From Nitrolancea sp040255925 (GTDB taxonomy: Bacteria; Chloroflexota; Chloroflexia; Thermomicrobiales; Thermomicrobiaceae): 23,062 bases of DNA. Positions 1 through 8,017 of the stretch are shown here, piece by piece. Positions within the stretch are counted from its first letter, which is position 1. Each line of letters starts with the position of its first letter. Made by a program: the position numbers and the translations under genes. Location of the stretch: positions 1 to 23,062 of the forward strand of contig JBDZVX010000030.1 in NCBI GenBank assembly GCA_040255925.1, written 5' to 3'. The notes below the pieces were generated by a model. The model saw nothing but the letters and a program-made list of their open reading frames with translations, was not told the origin of the DNA and ran no database searches.

Positions 1-398
1 GCTGGCACCTCTCGCGCTGGATTGATACGAACCTCACCCTGGCGGCCTTGGAGCAGGCGGTGGCCAAACGTCGGCCCACGGCCGGCTTGATTCACCATTC
101 GGATCAAGGGGTGCAATATGCGAGCAGCGCTTATGTGGCGCGGCTGGCGGGAATCGGGGCGCAGATCAGCATGGCCGCGGCCGGGAACCCGTACGAGAAT
201 GCCAAGGCGGAGCGCTTTTTCCGGACCCTCAAGCATGAGGAGGTGTACCTGAATCACTACGAGACCTTCATGGATGCCGTCGAGCAGATCGATCGCTTTA
301 TCGGCGACGTCTACAACACCAAGCGGCTCCATTCGAGCCTAGGATACCTGCCGCCAGCTGAATTCGAGGCGGCCTACGTCACCTCAGCCCGAAGTTGA
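1..398 (+). CDS. IS3-family transposase (OrfB), C-terminal part
   Basis: This is the C-terminal part of an rve-type DDE integrase, the OrfB product of an IS3-family element that cuts and joins element ends. The open frame runs in from the window edge (first full codon at 3), so the start is missing. Visible motifs are HHSDQGVQYAS, which carries the second catalytic Asp, and ENAKAERFFRTLKHEEV, which carries the catalytic Glu, followed by the usual C-terminal RLHSSLGYLPPAEFE. The stop is at 396-398, about 35 bp before the inferred right end of the element. Nothing in the visible part is broken, so the element may be intact upstream. Confidence 0.93.
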   Translation, partial: WHLSRWIDTNLTLAALEQAVAKRRPTAGLIHHSDQGVQYASSAYVARLAGIGAQISMAAAGNPYENAKAERFFRTLKHEEVYLNHYETFMDAVEQIDRFIGDVYNTKRLHSSLGYLPPAEFEAAYVTSARS

Positions 399-433
399 CT
401 TTGCCGGTGGTCTCCACCCTGGGGTGCACTTCA
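399..433 (+). mobile_element. Right end of the IS3-family element
   Basis: After the transposase stop, the sequence ends in GGTGCACTTCA. The terminal CA matches the 5'-TG...CA-3' ends typical of IS3 elements; read on the minus strand this end begins TGAAGTGCACCCC. Position 433/434 is also where the tyrosine-recombinase reading frame stops looking like an integrase: the codon for its conserved Arg ends at 434 and the next bases, TGA, belong to the IS and act as a stop. The matching left end lies outside the window, so this boundary is inferred from the reading-frame break and the CA terminus. Confidence 0.65.
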
Positions 434-1042
434 ACGTAACCCGGTACAAGCTAGGAAAGCAAACAGACTGCTATGTGTCCTGTCAGACTCAAGCGCTGTC
501 ACCATGAACCGGCGGTATTGATCCTGTGTCCACAGTTGAGGATGGAGATAGCGCCATTTTGGCCTGTCTACCCGGCTAAGCGGATTCTCTGACAGATAGC
601 CGTGGTCTACCGCCATCTCTAAACACGTCTTGAGTACTACGTAGCTATTCTGAACTACCCGCTTACCAGCAGGTTGACGGCTGTAATACTCAGCAAGAAT
701 AGCCGGGGTTAGCCTATCCAGCGGGTAAGAGCCTAGAGCCGGAATAACCCGCTTGAGACATTGCCGGTAAGTAGATACGGTTCCTGGCCTACGAGTAGTT
801 TGACAGTGCTCTAGAAACGTCTTAGCCCATTGTGACAGGCTGGGCATTCCCGGTGTAATGACTTCCGGAGTAGGTACCGGAGCATCCTGCAATTCTGTCA
901 ACAACCTAGCTAACTGTAATTCCGCCTCTTTCCGGCTCTTAGCATAGCGATAATGGCGCTTGCCGTTGTGGGTTACTGCTGAAACATACCTTCCGTCTTT
1001 CCGTAAACTGACAGTTCCTAAGCCGTTAGCCCTGCGAGACAT
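434..1042 (-). pseudogene. Tyrosine recombinase (phage-type integrase), truncated by IS3 insertion
   Basis: This encodes the first 203 residues of a tyrosine recombinase. An N-terminal AP2/arm-binding type domain (NGLGTVSLRKDGRY ... KSRKEAELQLARLLTEL, about residues 5-48) is followed by a SAM-like core-binding domain (SLSQWAKTFLEHC ... PLDRLTPAILAEYY ... about 70-165) and the beginning of the catalytic domain. The frame ends at ACTGLR, whose Arg is the first catalytic residue of the family. The remaining R-H-R-H/W-Y residues are missing because the IS3 element starts directly after it. The start at 1042 is chosen for its GGGAAAGGAC upstream; the longer frame to 1168 has no integrase-like sequence. 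Probably the remnant of an integrated element. Confidence 0.85.
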
Positions 1043-1654
1043 AGTCGTGTCCTTTCCCATCACTTGACGGTAAAACGTAGTCAGCCAGCTTGTTGCTAGC
1101 AGTGACCATAGGCTAAATCCACAGTAACCACATGGAAAAGGCTTTATAGCTAATGACAGTTTCGTCAACTCCTCACCCTAGCCGAGCAGAATCCGACCGG
1201 CGTTATCGAAGTGCTGTGACGCGTCCATCACCCACATTCCGGCCATGACGTGAAGCCTGCTCTGTCGCCAGATAGCACGGGAGCACCGTCCCGCGATGAG
1301 TGCTCCTTATCCCCGTGCGGGCAAGGCTGGAGCGCGAAGCAAGCTTTGACACCAAGAGCCGGCATGTAATCTTCGGCGGGTAACCTGTGTCACGATCTCG
1401 ATCCTTGATTGGACAGTCCCCGCGTTCGGTCAATGTATCCCGATGCTGAGTCGTTCCATGATACGGATGGCCTCCAGCCACATCGTTCCCTCACCCCGCC
1501 GACCTTCGAAAAACGCCTGAACATCGGGCTGCGTAGCCGCGAATCGTTGCCCGGCATGTCGGAGCAAAAACTCGCCTCCCAGGTCAGCCGCGCGCTGGTC
1601 ATCCGATTCTTGACCTCCTGCTACTTAATCGAGCATAGTGATATCAGAGTAGGA
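1043..1654. other. Stretch without a confident gene, between integrase remnant and ISAs1 remnant
   Basis: About 610 bases upstream of the integrase. I see no intact gene, no tRNA-like cloverleaf and no clear attachment core. Several short frames are open on both strands but have no family signature. One minus-strand frame at 1430-1624 reads like real protein and is listed separately. Confidence 0.5.
1430..1624 (-). pseudogene. Possible gene remnant, 65 codons, no start codon
   Basis: On the minus strand the frame from a TAA at 1625-1627 to a TGA at 1430-1432 is open for 65 codons. It reads with natural-looking composition, for example DQRAADLGGEFLLRHAGQ and DVQAFFEGRRGEGTMWLEA, ending in MERLSIGIH. 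There is no plausible initiation codon near its 5' end, and that end lies close to the ISAs1 palindrome, so it could be the tail of a gene cut by that insertion. I do not recognise the family. It could also be a chance frame in GC-rich DNA. Confidence 0.25.
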
Positions 1655-1704
1655 GTCCATCGCGGACAATCCGTGCGCTCACACACGGATTGTCCGCGAT
1701 GGAC
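1655..1704. repeat. Perfect 21-bp inverted repeat at the ISAs1 transposase start
   Basis: Bases 1655-1675 and 1684-1704 are exact reverse complements with an 8-base loop (CGCTCACA). The right arm contains the transposase start codon (ATG at 1699-1701). In RNA this hairpin would bury the start codon, which resembles the way some insertion sequences (IS10, IS50) block translation from transcripts that enter from outside. It may also be, or overlap, the left end of the element. No matching copy is visible at the right end. Confidence 0.75.
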
Positions 1705-2835
1705 ACTTTCGAGCATACGACTCTCGCTGCCGCGCTTAAGGCGGTGCCCGATCCGCGTAAGCGTCGCGGCCACCGCTACCCCTGGTCCCTGCTGCTGATC
1801 CTGATCGCCGCGGCTCTGGCCCGTGGCAAGCGCCACAGGCGGGAGATCGGGCGGTGGGTCCAGGAGCATGCTACCGAGTTGGCGTGCTGGCTAGCCTGGC
1901 CGCTCCAGCGAGGCCACCCTACGCCGGGCCTTGCGCACGACGGTCCCAGTCTGTTCTGGATGCGCTGGAAGCACACCTGGCGCGCTTCGCACCGGTGACC
2001 GAAGCGCCGAATCCGGGGCGATGGCAGGGGCAGACGCTCGACGGGAAGGCGATCCGGGGAGCCGTGCCCATGGGCGGCCAATCCACCTGCTGGGGCTAGT
2101 GAGCCATCAAGGCCGGGTGCTCGGTCAGCTTGCGGTGGCTGAGCACTCAAACGAGATTCCGGCTGCCCCCGGCTTGCTGGCCGGCCGGAATCCGCAAAGG
2201 ACGGTCACCACCCGGGATGCCGGGCTGACGAAGCAGCACTTGTATCCGCGTAGCCAGGCGCAAGGGAGCCACTATCTGATGGTGGTCAAAGGAATCAACC
2301 GATGCTGCTTCAGCGGAGGTTCGGGGTGTCCAGTATCCGGTGTGGCAACCGGGGAAACCAACGCCTCGGCCACGGGTGGCGTGGACGGTGGACAAGGGGC
2401 ACGGACGACTGGAGATCCGGACCCTGGAAACGTGCCGCACTTGGGACGCGGCTGTGGTGGCCCGGGGCACGGCAGGTGCTGCGCCGGACCTGCCAGCGGG
2501 TCCACCTGCTGACCGGGCAGCTTGAAGAGCGGGTGCACGACGCGGTAACGAGCCTGCCGCTGGAAGCGGCGAGTGTGACCGAGTTGGAGCGACTCTGACG
2601 GGGTCATTGGGCGATCGAGAACTAGGTGCATTACGTGCGGGATGTGACGCTGGACAAGGATGGAGGGCAGGCACATCGGGGCAGCACGCCCGAGACCTTA
2701 GCGGCCCTGCGGAATGCGCTGCTGAATCTGCTGCGGAGTCAGGGCTAGACGCGGATCGCCGATGCGCCGCGCCACTACGGAGCCGCGGTCGAACAGGCTC
2801 CGCGACTGAAAGACGCCTTTCCGGCGGGATGTTGA
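1699..2835 (+). pseudogene. ISAs1-family transposase, degraded by frameshifts and stops
   Basis: Pieces of an ISAs1-type (H-repeat-associated) DDE transposase follow in order but in changing frames. They are the N-terminal LAAALKAVPDPRKRRGHRY (from 1699), TLRRALRTTVPV, VLDALEAHLARFAP and LDGKAIRGA (the region holding the first catalytic Asp), then VAEHSNEIPAAPGLLAG and GSHYLMVVKG, HGRLEIRTLE, and the C-terminal RGHWAIEN, VHYVRDVTLDKDGG and TLAALRNALLNLLRSQG. At least five frame changes are needed, and the last frame also has stops at 2596, 2623 and 2746. TGA at 2596 replaces the Trp usually found before RGHWAIEN. The gene cannot make a full protein. Other genes in the window are clean, so decay rather than poor sequence is likely. 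Confidence 0.85.
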
Positions 2836-2956
2836 CATCACTCTGGGTTCAATGCCCTAACGCATCCGGGCGGTACGCCGGTTACGTTTCGAGTCGGCTA
2901 CGCATCACGTTGGTTACGGAGAATGGATCGATTTTCACCTTCGGGAGAACGACGAC

Positions 2957-3805
2957 GTGGACTTGACAACCCTTCTTACCATCTTTTTCCTCATCTCCTT
3001 CCTCTCGCCGATGATCCAGCGCCGGATTACGGAGCTTCGACGGCGGCAAGCGATTCGGCGCCTCGAACAGCAGCGGCAGTCGCGGGTAATCACGCTCATC
3101 CACCGGCAAGAATCGATCGCCCTGCTCGGCCTCCCGATCGCGCGCTACATCAATATCGACGACTCGGAAGCGATCTTACGGGCCATCCGGCTCACACCAC
3201 CCACCTTGCCGATCGACCTCATCATCCACACTCCCGGCGGCTTAGTCCTGGCAGCTGAGCAAATTGCTCATGCCCTCATCCGCCATAAAGGGAGTGTCAC
3301 CGTCTTCGTGCCGCACTATGCGATGTCGGGCGGTTCGCTCGTCGCACTGGCCGCTGATACGATCATGATGGACGAGAACGCCGTGTTGGGTCCGGTCGAT
3401 CCGCAGCTGAATCAGTACCTGGCGGCCTCCATCCTCAAGGTGGTGGAGCAGAAGCCGATCGCCGAGATTGACGATCAGACGTTGATTCTGGCCGACATCG
3501 GACGGAAGGCGCTCAACCAGGTCCATCAAACGGTGGTAGAGATCTTAACCGGCAACGGCATGGAACCAGAGAAGGCACGGACGCTTGCCGACACATTGGC
3601 CTGCGGCCGCTGGACGCACGATTATCCGATCAACTTTGAAGAGGCCCAGGGGCTTGGACTGCCGGTGACCGGTGCTATCCCGACCGAAGTCTACGCGCTG
3701 ATGGATCTTTACCCTCAGGCTCCGGGCCGTCGGCCGTCGGTCGAGTATATTCCGGTGCCATATCAACCACCCCAGAACGACCGCCGGAACGAGGGGCGAG
3801 GGTAG
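2957..3805 (+). CDS. Membrane-anchored SDH_sah-type serine protease (ClpP/crotonase fold)
   Basis: The 282-residue product has one N-terminal membrane helix (about residues 4-20), a basic amphipathic stretch with Arg/Gln-rich coil (21-42), then a ClpP/crotonase-fold domain of the SDH_sah (serine dehydrogenase proteinase) type. Visible landmarks are HTPGG (91-95), which would form the oxyanion hole, the nucleophile Ser124 in YAMSGGSL, LGPVDPQ (144-150), and the family motif WTHDYPI (219-225). The Pro/Arg-rich tail (253-282) looks disordered. The presumed role is ATP-independent proteolysis at the inner face of the membrane; the substrate is unknown. The start is GTG at 2957, with GGGAG nine bases upstream. 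The gene stands alone, with about 120 bp between it and the ISAs1 remnant. Confidence 0.85.
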   Translation: MDLTTLLTIFFLISFLSPMIQRRITELRRRQAIRRLEQQRQSRVITLIHRQESIALLGLPIARYINIDDSEAILRAIRLTPPTLPIDLIIHTPGGLVLAAEQIAHALIRHKGSVTVFVPHYAMSGGSLVALAADTIMMDENAVLGPVDPQLNQYLAASILKVVEQKPIAEIDDQTLILADIGRKALNQVHQTVVEILTGNGMEPEKARTLADTLACGRWTHDYPINFEEAQGLGLPVTGAIPTEVYALMDLYPQAPGRRPSVEYIPVPYQPPQNDRRNEGRG

Positions 3806-4173
3806 CGCTACCAGGTTGTCGACGCATCAGGACCCCTCACGACGAAGGATTCAACGCTGCTCGATCATTTCCCGTCGTCGCTCACCTCTGGCCCATGCCA
3901 CTCATGGGGGATGTCCATTCCAGCCACTCCATGGTTGTCCCCAGACCGAAGTGAGTTGCGGCGGTTCCTCGGAGAACGGGACGCCTGCCGGGATCACTGG
4001 GCGCAAGATCGTGGCAGGGAAATGGTCGTTTACGTCTGTCTGAACTGGACCTGGTATTGCGAGGTGGTCGGCGTCTCGAGCAGCGCGTCCCAGAGCAGTA
4101 GAGGCGCGTAATTGAGCGGCTCGGAGACCGTCGGGACCGATGGATCACGGGATTTATTCGGCATGGAGGCATC
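3806..4173. other. Intergenic stretch without a recognisable gene
   Basis: About 370 bases between the protease and the OBAP-like gene. Short frames are open on both strands, but none has family-like sequence or a convincing ribosome site. I see no clear hairpin with a T-run. The promoter of the OBAP-like gene presumably lies here, but I cannot point to it. Confidence 0.4.
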
Positions 4174-4911
4174 ATGGCTGACTCCCGAGAAGGGTCCACC
4201 ACTCCAGCAGGTGAACCGAAGACCCTTAAGCGTGCCATCCTGGAAGCAGGCGCTCGTCTCCTCCAGGACACGACTCCCGTCAAGCAGTTCGACATTTACA
4301 TGGTGGGCTTTCACCCAGCGAAGCACGATCCCAGCCTGCAGATGGAAGCTCACCATTACTGCCACCAGGTCAACGCAGACTTCCTGCAATGCGTGCTCTT
4401 CGACGGGAACACGGAAACCGCCAACCTGATCGGCATCGAGTACATCATCTCCGAGCGCCTCTTCGCCAGTCTGCCTCAGGATGAGCAGACCTACTGGCAT
4501 CCGCATAACTACGAGATTCTGTCCGGGTCACTCGTAGCCCCGGGCTTACCGGATAGGGTTGAGAAGGCCATGTTGAAGCTACTGATGAACAGCCACGGCA
4601 AGACCTGGCATCTCTGGCACACCAGCCAACATGACGGTGGACCAGGAGACCGACTGCCGCTCGGCGATCCAATGCTGATGTGGTCGTTCAATCGGGACGG
4701 CGAGATGGATGAGCGGCTGCGGCACAGTCGGGACGAGCGGCTCCAGATCAACAGCCAGGAGAAACGGCGTGATCGCCAGGATCTGGTAGCGCTCGCCCAC
4801 CCACAACGGGGTGTCGACGCCCTCAAGGGAGCGTTTCCGAACGCGACTGAACCGCCCCCGCCGGGGGTACGAGAGACCGGGAGCGCGATGGACCCATCAG
4901 AGAGCGACTGA
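4174..4911 (+). CDS. OBAP/DUF1264 family protein
   Basis: The 245-residue product matches the DUF1264 family, best known as plant oil-body-associated proteins (OBAP1) but also found in bacteria and fungi. Diagnostic blocks are YMVGFHPAKHDPSLQMEAH (42-60), HHYCHQVNADFLQCVLFDG (60-78), GIEYIISERLF (87-97), YWHPHNYEILSGSLVAPG (107-124), GKTWHLWHT (142-150), LPLGDPMLMWSFNRDGE (161-177) and the C-terminal RRQDLVALAHP-type block. There is no signal peptide or membrane helix, so it is probably cytoplasmic. The biochemical activity is not known; the many conserved His residues could bind a metal or ligand. The start at 4174 follows GGAGG with four bases between. The C-terminal 25 residues are Pro/Glu-rich and look variable. 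Confidence 0.88.
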   Translation: MADSREGSTTPAGEPKTLKRAILEAGARLLQDTTPVKQFDIYMVGFHPAKHDPSLQMEAHHYCHQVNADFLQCVLFDGNTETANLIGIEYIISERLFASLPQDEQTYWHPHNYEILSGSLVAPGLPDRVEKAMLKLLMNSHGKTWHLWHTSQHDGGPGDRLPLGDPMLMWSFNRDGEMDERLRHSRDERLQINSQEKRRDRQDLVALAHPQRGVDALKGAFPNATEPPPPGVRETGSAMDPSESD

Positions 4912-5313
4912 TGGGGAGCGGAGGAGTGGATCGAATGCCGGGCGCGCCATAAATCGCACGTCGACGATCTCGAACTGGTTCGGCATGGTACGATCCCGGT
5001 TTCGACTCACCTCGTGACGAGTTACGGTGCCGCAGATCGGTTGAATGCCAGTGGCTCAGACCGATAGACGGCCGCCGACGGACGGTCTTCAGGGCACAGG
5101 AAATGGTTGGAATGGTGAGCCGCGGCGATACCAACGGGTGGGCAAGCCGGCGTGCAGTACCTTCCGGGTTGCTAATTGAGAACGGTGATGAGTCTCCGTG
5201 GACGCCGACATGCGGATCGCTGTCACGCGTGGACTGCTCGCTGACTCAGTCGTGGGCACCAGCCTGGCGTAACATTGATTGCGTCCCGGTTTTGGTGAAA
5301 CGGTCGGATCACG
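4912..5313. other. Intergenic stretch without a recognisable gene
   Basis: About 400 bases before recQ. I find no coding frame with family character, no RNA gene and no strong hairpin. It presumably holds the recQ promoter. Confidence 0.4.
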
Positions 5314-6948
5314 ATGGCATCACTACCAGTATCCCTGGATTCAGCGCGGCGGATCGCCCGTGAGCGGTTCGGTTACGAGCACCTGACGTCGGGGCAGGAG
5401 GCCGCGATCCAGGCTCTTCTCGAAGGCCACGACACGCTCGCCGTGTTGCCGACCGGCTCTGGCAAGTCAGCCATCTACCAGATTGCCGGGCTGCTCCTAC
5501 GCGGCCCGACCGTCATCATCTCCCCACTGGTCGCTCTCCAGCAAGATCAGGTCGAATCGATCGAGGAGCACGGGGTGGCCGAGGCCGCTTCGATGAATTC
5601 ATCGCTCCCGAAGGCCAAACGGCGGGAGACACTCGAAGAGCTGGACGCCGGCGAGCTTGAGTTCCTGTTCCTCGCGCCCGAGCAGTTCAGCCGGACGGAA
5701 ACGCTGGAACGGCTCCGGGCGGCACGGCCGTCACTCTTCGTCGTCGATGAGGCGCACGCCCTTATCGAGTGGGGCCATGACTTCCGGCCTGATTACCTCC
5801 GCCTCGGCGCGGTCATTCAGGCGCTTGGGCACCCGCGCGTACTCGCCCTCACGGCGACCGCCTCGCCGCTGGCACGTGAGGAGATCATGGAAAGACTCCA
5901 GTTCGAGGCACCACAGGTGGTCGTTCGCGGCTTCGACCGGCCCAATATCTGGCTCGGGGTGACACGGTTCGACGATGAACGGACCAAGCGACGGGAATTG
6001 CTGAATCACGTGGTCGCGGACGAGAAGCCCGGCATCGTCTACGCCGCGACGCACAAGCATGTCGAAACGATCGCCCGGCAGTTGCGGGACCGTGGGGCCA
6101 AGGCGGCCGCCTACCACGGCGGTCTGCCGGCCAAGGAACGGGTAGCAACGCAGGAGCGCTTCATGACCGGGAGTATCGAGGTCATCGTGGCGACCAGCGC
6201 GTTTGGCTTGGGGATCGATAAGGCCGACGTACGGTTCGTGTTCCATGCCGACATCAGCGAATCAGTCGATGCCTACTATCAGGAGATCGGCCGGGCGGGA
6301 CGGGACGGGAAACCGGCCAAAGCGATTCTGTTCTACCGCCCGGAGGACCTCGGTCTCCGACGGTTCTTTGCCAGCGGCGGGAAGATCGATGTGGAACAGG
6401 TGGAGCGGGTAGTCGAAGCGGTCGATGAGCACGGCGGACCGGTGGACATCGAAGACCTGGAAGAGGAGACCGGTCTCTCCGAGGGGAAAGTGGAGACGGT
6501 GCTGATCAATCTAGAAGAGGTGGGCGCGGTCGAGCGGCTGGCGACGGGGGAGGTCATCGAGGATGAGATACCAGCGGATACCCAGACGATAGCCGAGAAG
6601 GCCGTCGAACTGGAAGAGCGGCACCGCCGCGTTGAACAGTCACGGGTCGAGATGATGCGGGGCTACGCCGAAGTACGAGATTGCCGCCGCCAATTCCTGC
6701 TCAACTACTTCGGTGAGCCCTACGATGACCCATGCGGCTATTGTGACAACTGTGAGGCGGGCATCCAGGTTGAGGAGGGCGAGGAGCCGTTTCCACTCAA
6801 CAGCCGGGTCCGTCATCGCACCTGGGGCGTGGGACTGGTCATCCGCTACGAAGGGGACAAGATGACCGTCCTATTCGACACGGTGGGCTACAAGACGCTC
6901 GCGATCAAGCTGGTGACCGAGATGGGACTTCTGGAGCCCTTGAGTTAG
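5314..6948 (+). CDS. recQ: RecQ-type ATP-dependent DNA helicase with C-terminal DUF3553-like domain
   Basis: This 544-residue superfamily 2 helicase unwinds DNA 3' to 5' in repair and recombination. Motifs appear in order: RecQ motif 0 with Gln28 (FGYEHLTSGQEAAI), Walker A LPTGSGKS (45-52), DEAH box (145-148) with the aromatic-rich loop IEWGHDFRPDY (151-161), motif III LTATAS (179-184), motif IV-V (AAYHGG 265-270, VATSAFGLGIDK 292-303) and motif VI QEIGRAGRDG (323-332). Cys457, Cys474, Cys477 and Cys480 form the RecQ zinc site. No HRDC domain is present. Instead, residues 494-530 (PLNSRVRHRTWGVGLV ...) resemble the small DUF3553 domain found at the end of some short RecQ proteins. The start at 5314 has only a weak ribosome site. 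The gene is monocistronic by spacing. Confidence 0.95.
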   Translation: MASLPVSLDSARRIARERFGYEHLTSGQEAAIQALLEGHDTLAVLPTGSGKSAIYQIAGLLLRGPTVIISPLVALQQDQVESIEEHGVAEAASMNSSLPKAKRRETLEELDAGELEFLFLAPEQFSRTETLERLRAARPSLFVVDEAHALIEWGHDFRPDYLRLGAVIQALGHPRVLALTATASPLAREEIMERLQFEAPQVVVRGFDRPNIWLGVTRFDDERTKRRELLNHVVADEKPGIVYAATHKHVETIARQLRDRGAKAAAYHGGLPAKERVATQERFMTGSIEVIVATSAFGLGIDKADVRFVFHADISESVDAYYQEIGRAGRDGKPAKAILFYRPEDLGLRRFFASGGKIDVEQVERVVEAVDEHGGPVDIEDLEEETGLSEGKVETVLINLEEVGAVERLATGEVIEDEIPADTQTIAEKAVELEERHRRVEQSRVEMMRGYAEVRDCRRQFLLNYFGEPYDDPCGYCDNCEAGIQVEEGEEPFPLNSRVRHRTWGVGLVIRYEGDKMTVLFDTVGYKTLAIKLVTEMGLLEPLS

Positions 6949-7095
6949 GACGTCGTTACCTCGGATCAGCCGGGTGGCACGTTCCATGCACCAGGCAAAC
7001 CGGCTGGCCCGATCGTTGAGCCACGACCGGTTCTTGCTCTTGCACGCGCCAATCGTGGACGATTCGGACCGTCACCTCAACCAAAGAACATCGTC

Positions 7096-7959
7096 ATGAA
7101 AGAGCAGGTGAACGTGTCAGGAACGCCGACAAACGACATTTCGCGGCGAACCCACCTGGAAGAGGCTGGTATCAACGTCGCCGTGGTCATGGAGCAGCAC
7201 GAACTCGCGGCTCGATCGCACCGGAACGCTGGCTCGCTCATTACAACATGGCTGCCGCCACTGGGCGGGGGGTTGCTCATAGGGTTTGGGCTGTCGCAGC
7301 GCTCTTTGAGCGGGATGGCGATCGCGGCCGCCGGCGCGGGCGTCATGTATTACGGATTGACGAAGCGGATGCCTTCGCTCGCGGGCGGCGTGCCGGACGG
7401 CCGGAACAGCATTCGCGTTGAGAAGGTCGTCACCATCAACAAACCCATAGATGAAGTGTATGACGCCTGGTGCGACGCGACCAAGCTGCCCCGGATTCTG
7501 AGCCACCTCGAGTCGGTGACAGATCTTGGTGAAGGCAAGTCGCATTGGGTCGTCAAGGCACCGCTCGGCGGTACGGTGGAGTGGAACGCCGAGACGATGG
7601 TCGATCAGGAAAACCGCGTGATTGCCTGGCGTTCGATCGGCGAAGCCGAGGTGCCGAATATCGGGGCGGTGCATTTCCACGAAGCGCCGGGCGGCCGCGG
7701 GACTGAAGTGCGGGTGCGAATCGAATACAACCCGCCGCTCGGACCAATCGGCGCGACCTTCGCCAAGTTGTTCGGTGAAGAACCGAGCCAACAAGTCGAG
7801 GATGACTTGCGCTGCTTCAAGCAGGTCCTTGAAACGGGTGAAACCGCGGCGACCGCGGGCCAACCGCGTGGCAGGTCGCAAACCAGCCTGATGGACACTG
7901 GACTGGATAAGGTGCGGCAGGTCGTCGACGCCGCGGGATCGGTCTTCGGGGGCAGATAG
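7096..7959 (+). CDS. Membrane-anchored SRPBCC (cyclase/dehydrase-like) protein
   Basis: The 287-residue product has a soluble N-terminus, two hydrophobic segments (about 47-67 and 72-90, a DUF2892-like hairpin), and then a START/SRPBCC fold domain (about 107-250) beginning IRVEKVVTINKPIDEVYDAW, with the family pattern AWRSIGEAEVPNIGAVHF and EDDLRCFKQVLETGE. Such proteins bind hydrophobic ligands and are annotated as polyketide cyclase/dehydrase; the real ligand is unknown. The tail (255-287) is Gly/Thr-rich and probably flexible. ATG at 7096 is chosen as the first good start, though its ribosome site is weak. It lies 58 bp upstream of the alcohol dehydrogenase on the same strand, so the two may be co-transcribed. 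Confidence 0.85.
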   Translation: MKEQVNVSGTPTNDISRRTHLEEAGINVAVVMEQHELAARSHRNAGSLITTWLPPLGGGLLIGFGLSQRSLSGMAIAAAGAGVMYYGLTKRMPSLAGGVPDGRNSIRVEKVVTINKPIDEVYDAWCDATKLPRILSHLESVTDLGEGKSHWVVKAPLGGTVEWNAETMVDQENRVIAWRSIGEAEVPNIGAVHFHEAPGGRGTEVRVRIEYNPPLGPIGATFAKLFGEEPSQQVEDDLRCFKQVLETGETAATAGQPRGRSQTSLMDTGLDKVRQVVDAAGSVFGGR

Positions 7960-8017
7960 TGTCGATCTCCGGCACTGTCTTGACCATCGATACCTACTGA
8001 CGGGAACTGAGACACCG

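Noticed and set aside
1043..1168. Longer start for the integrase remnant
   Set aside because: The extra residues do not resemble an integrase N-terminus, and the ATG at 1042 has a good ribosome site.
1931..2512. Separate 193-residue gene within the ISAs1 region
   Set aside because: Parts of it are the transposase in one of its shifted frames; the rest is out of frame. It belongs to the pseudogene.
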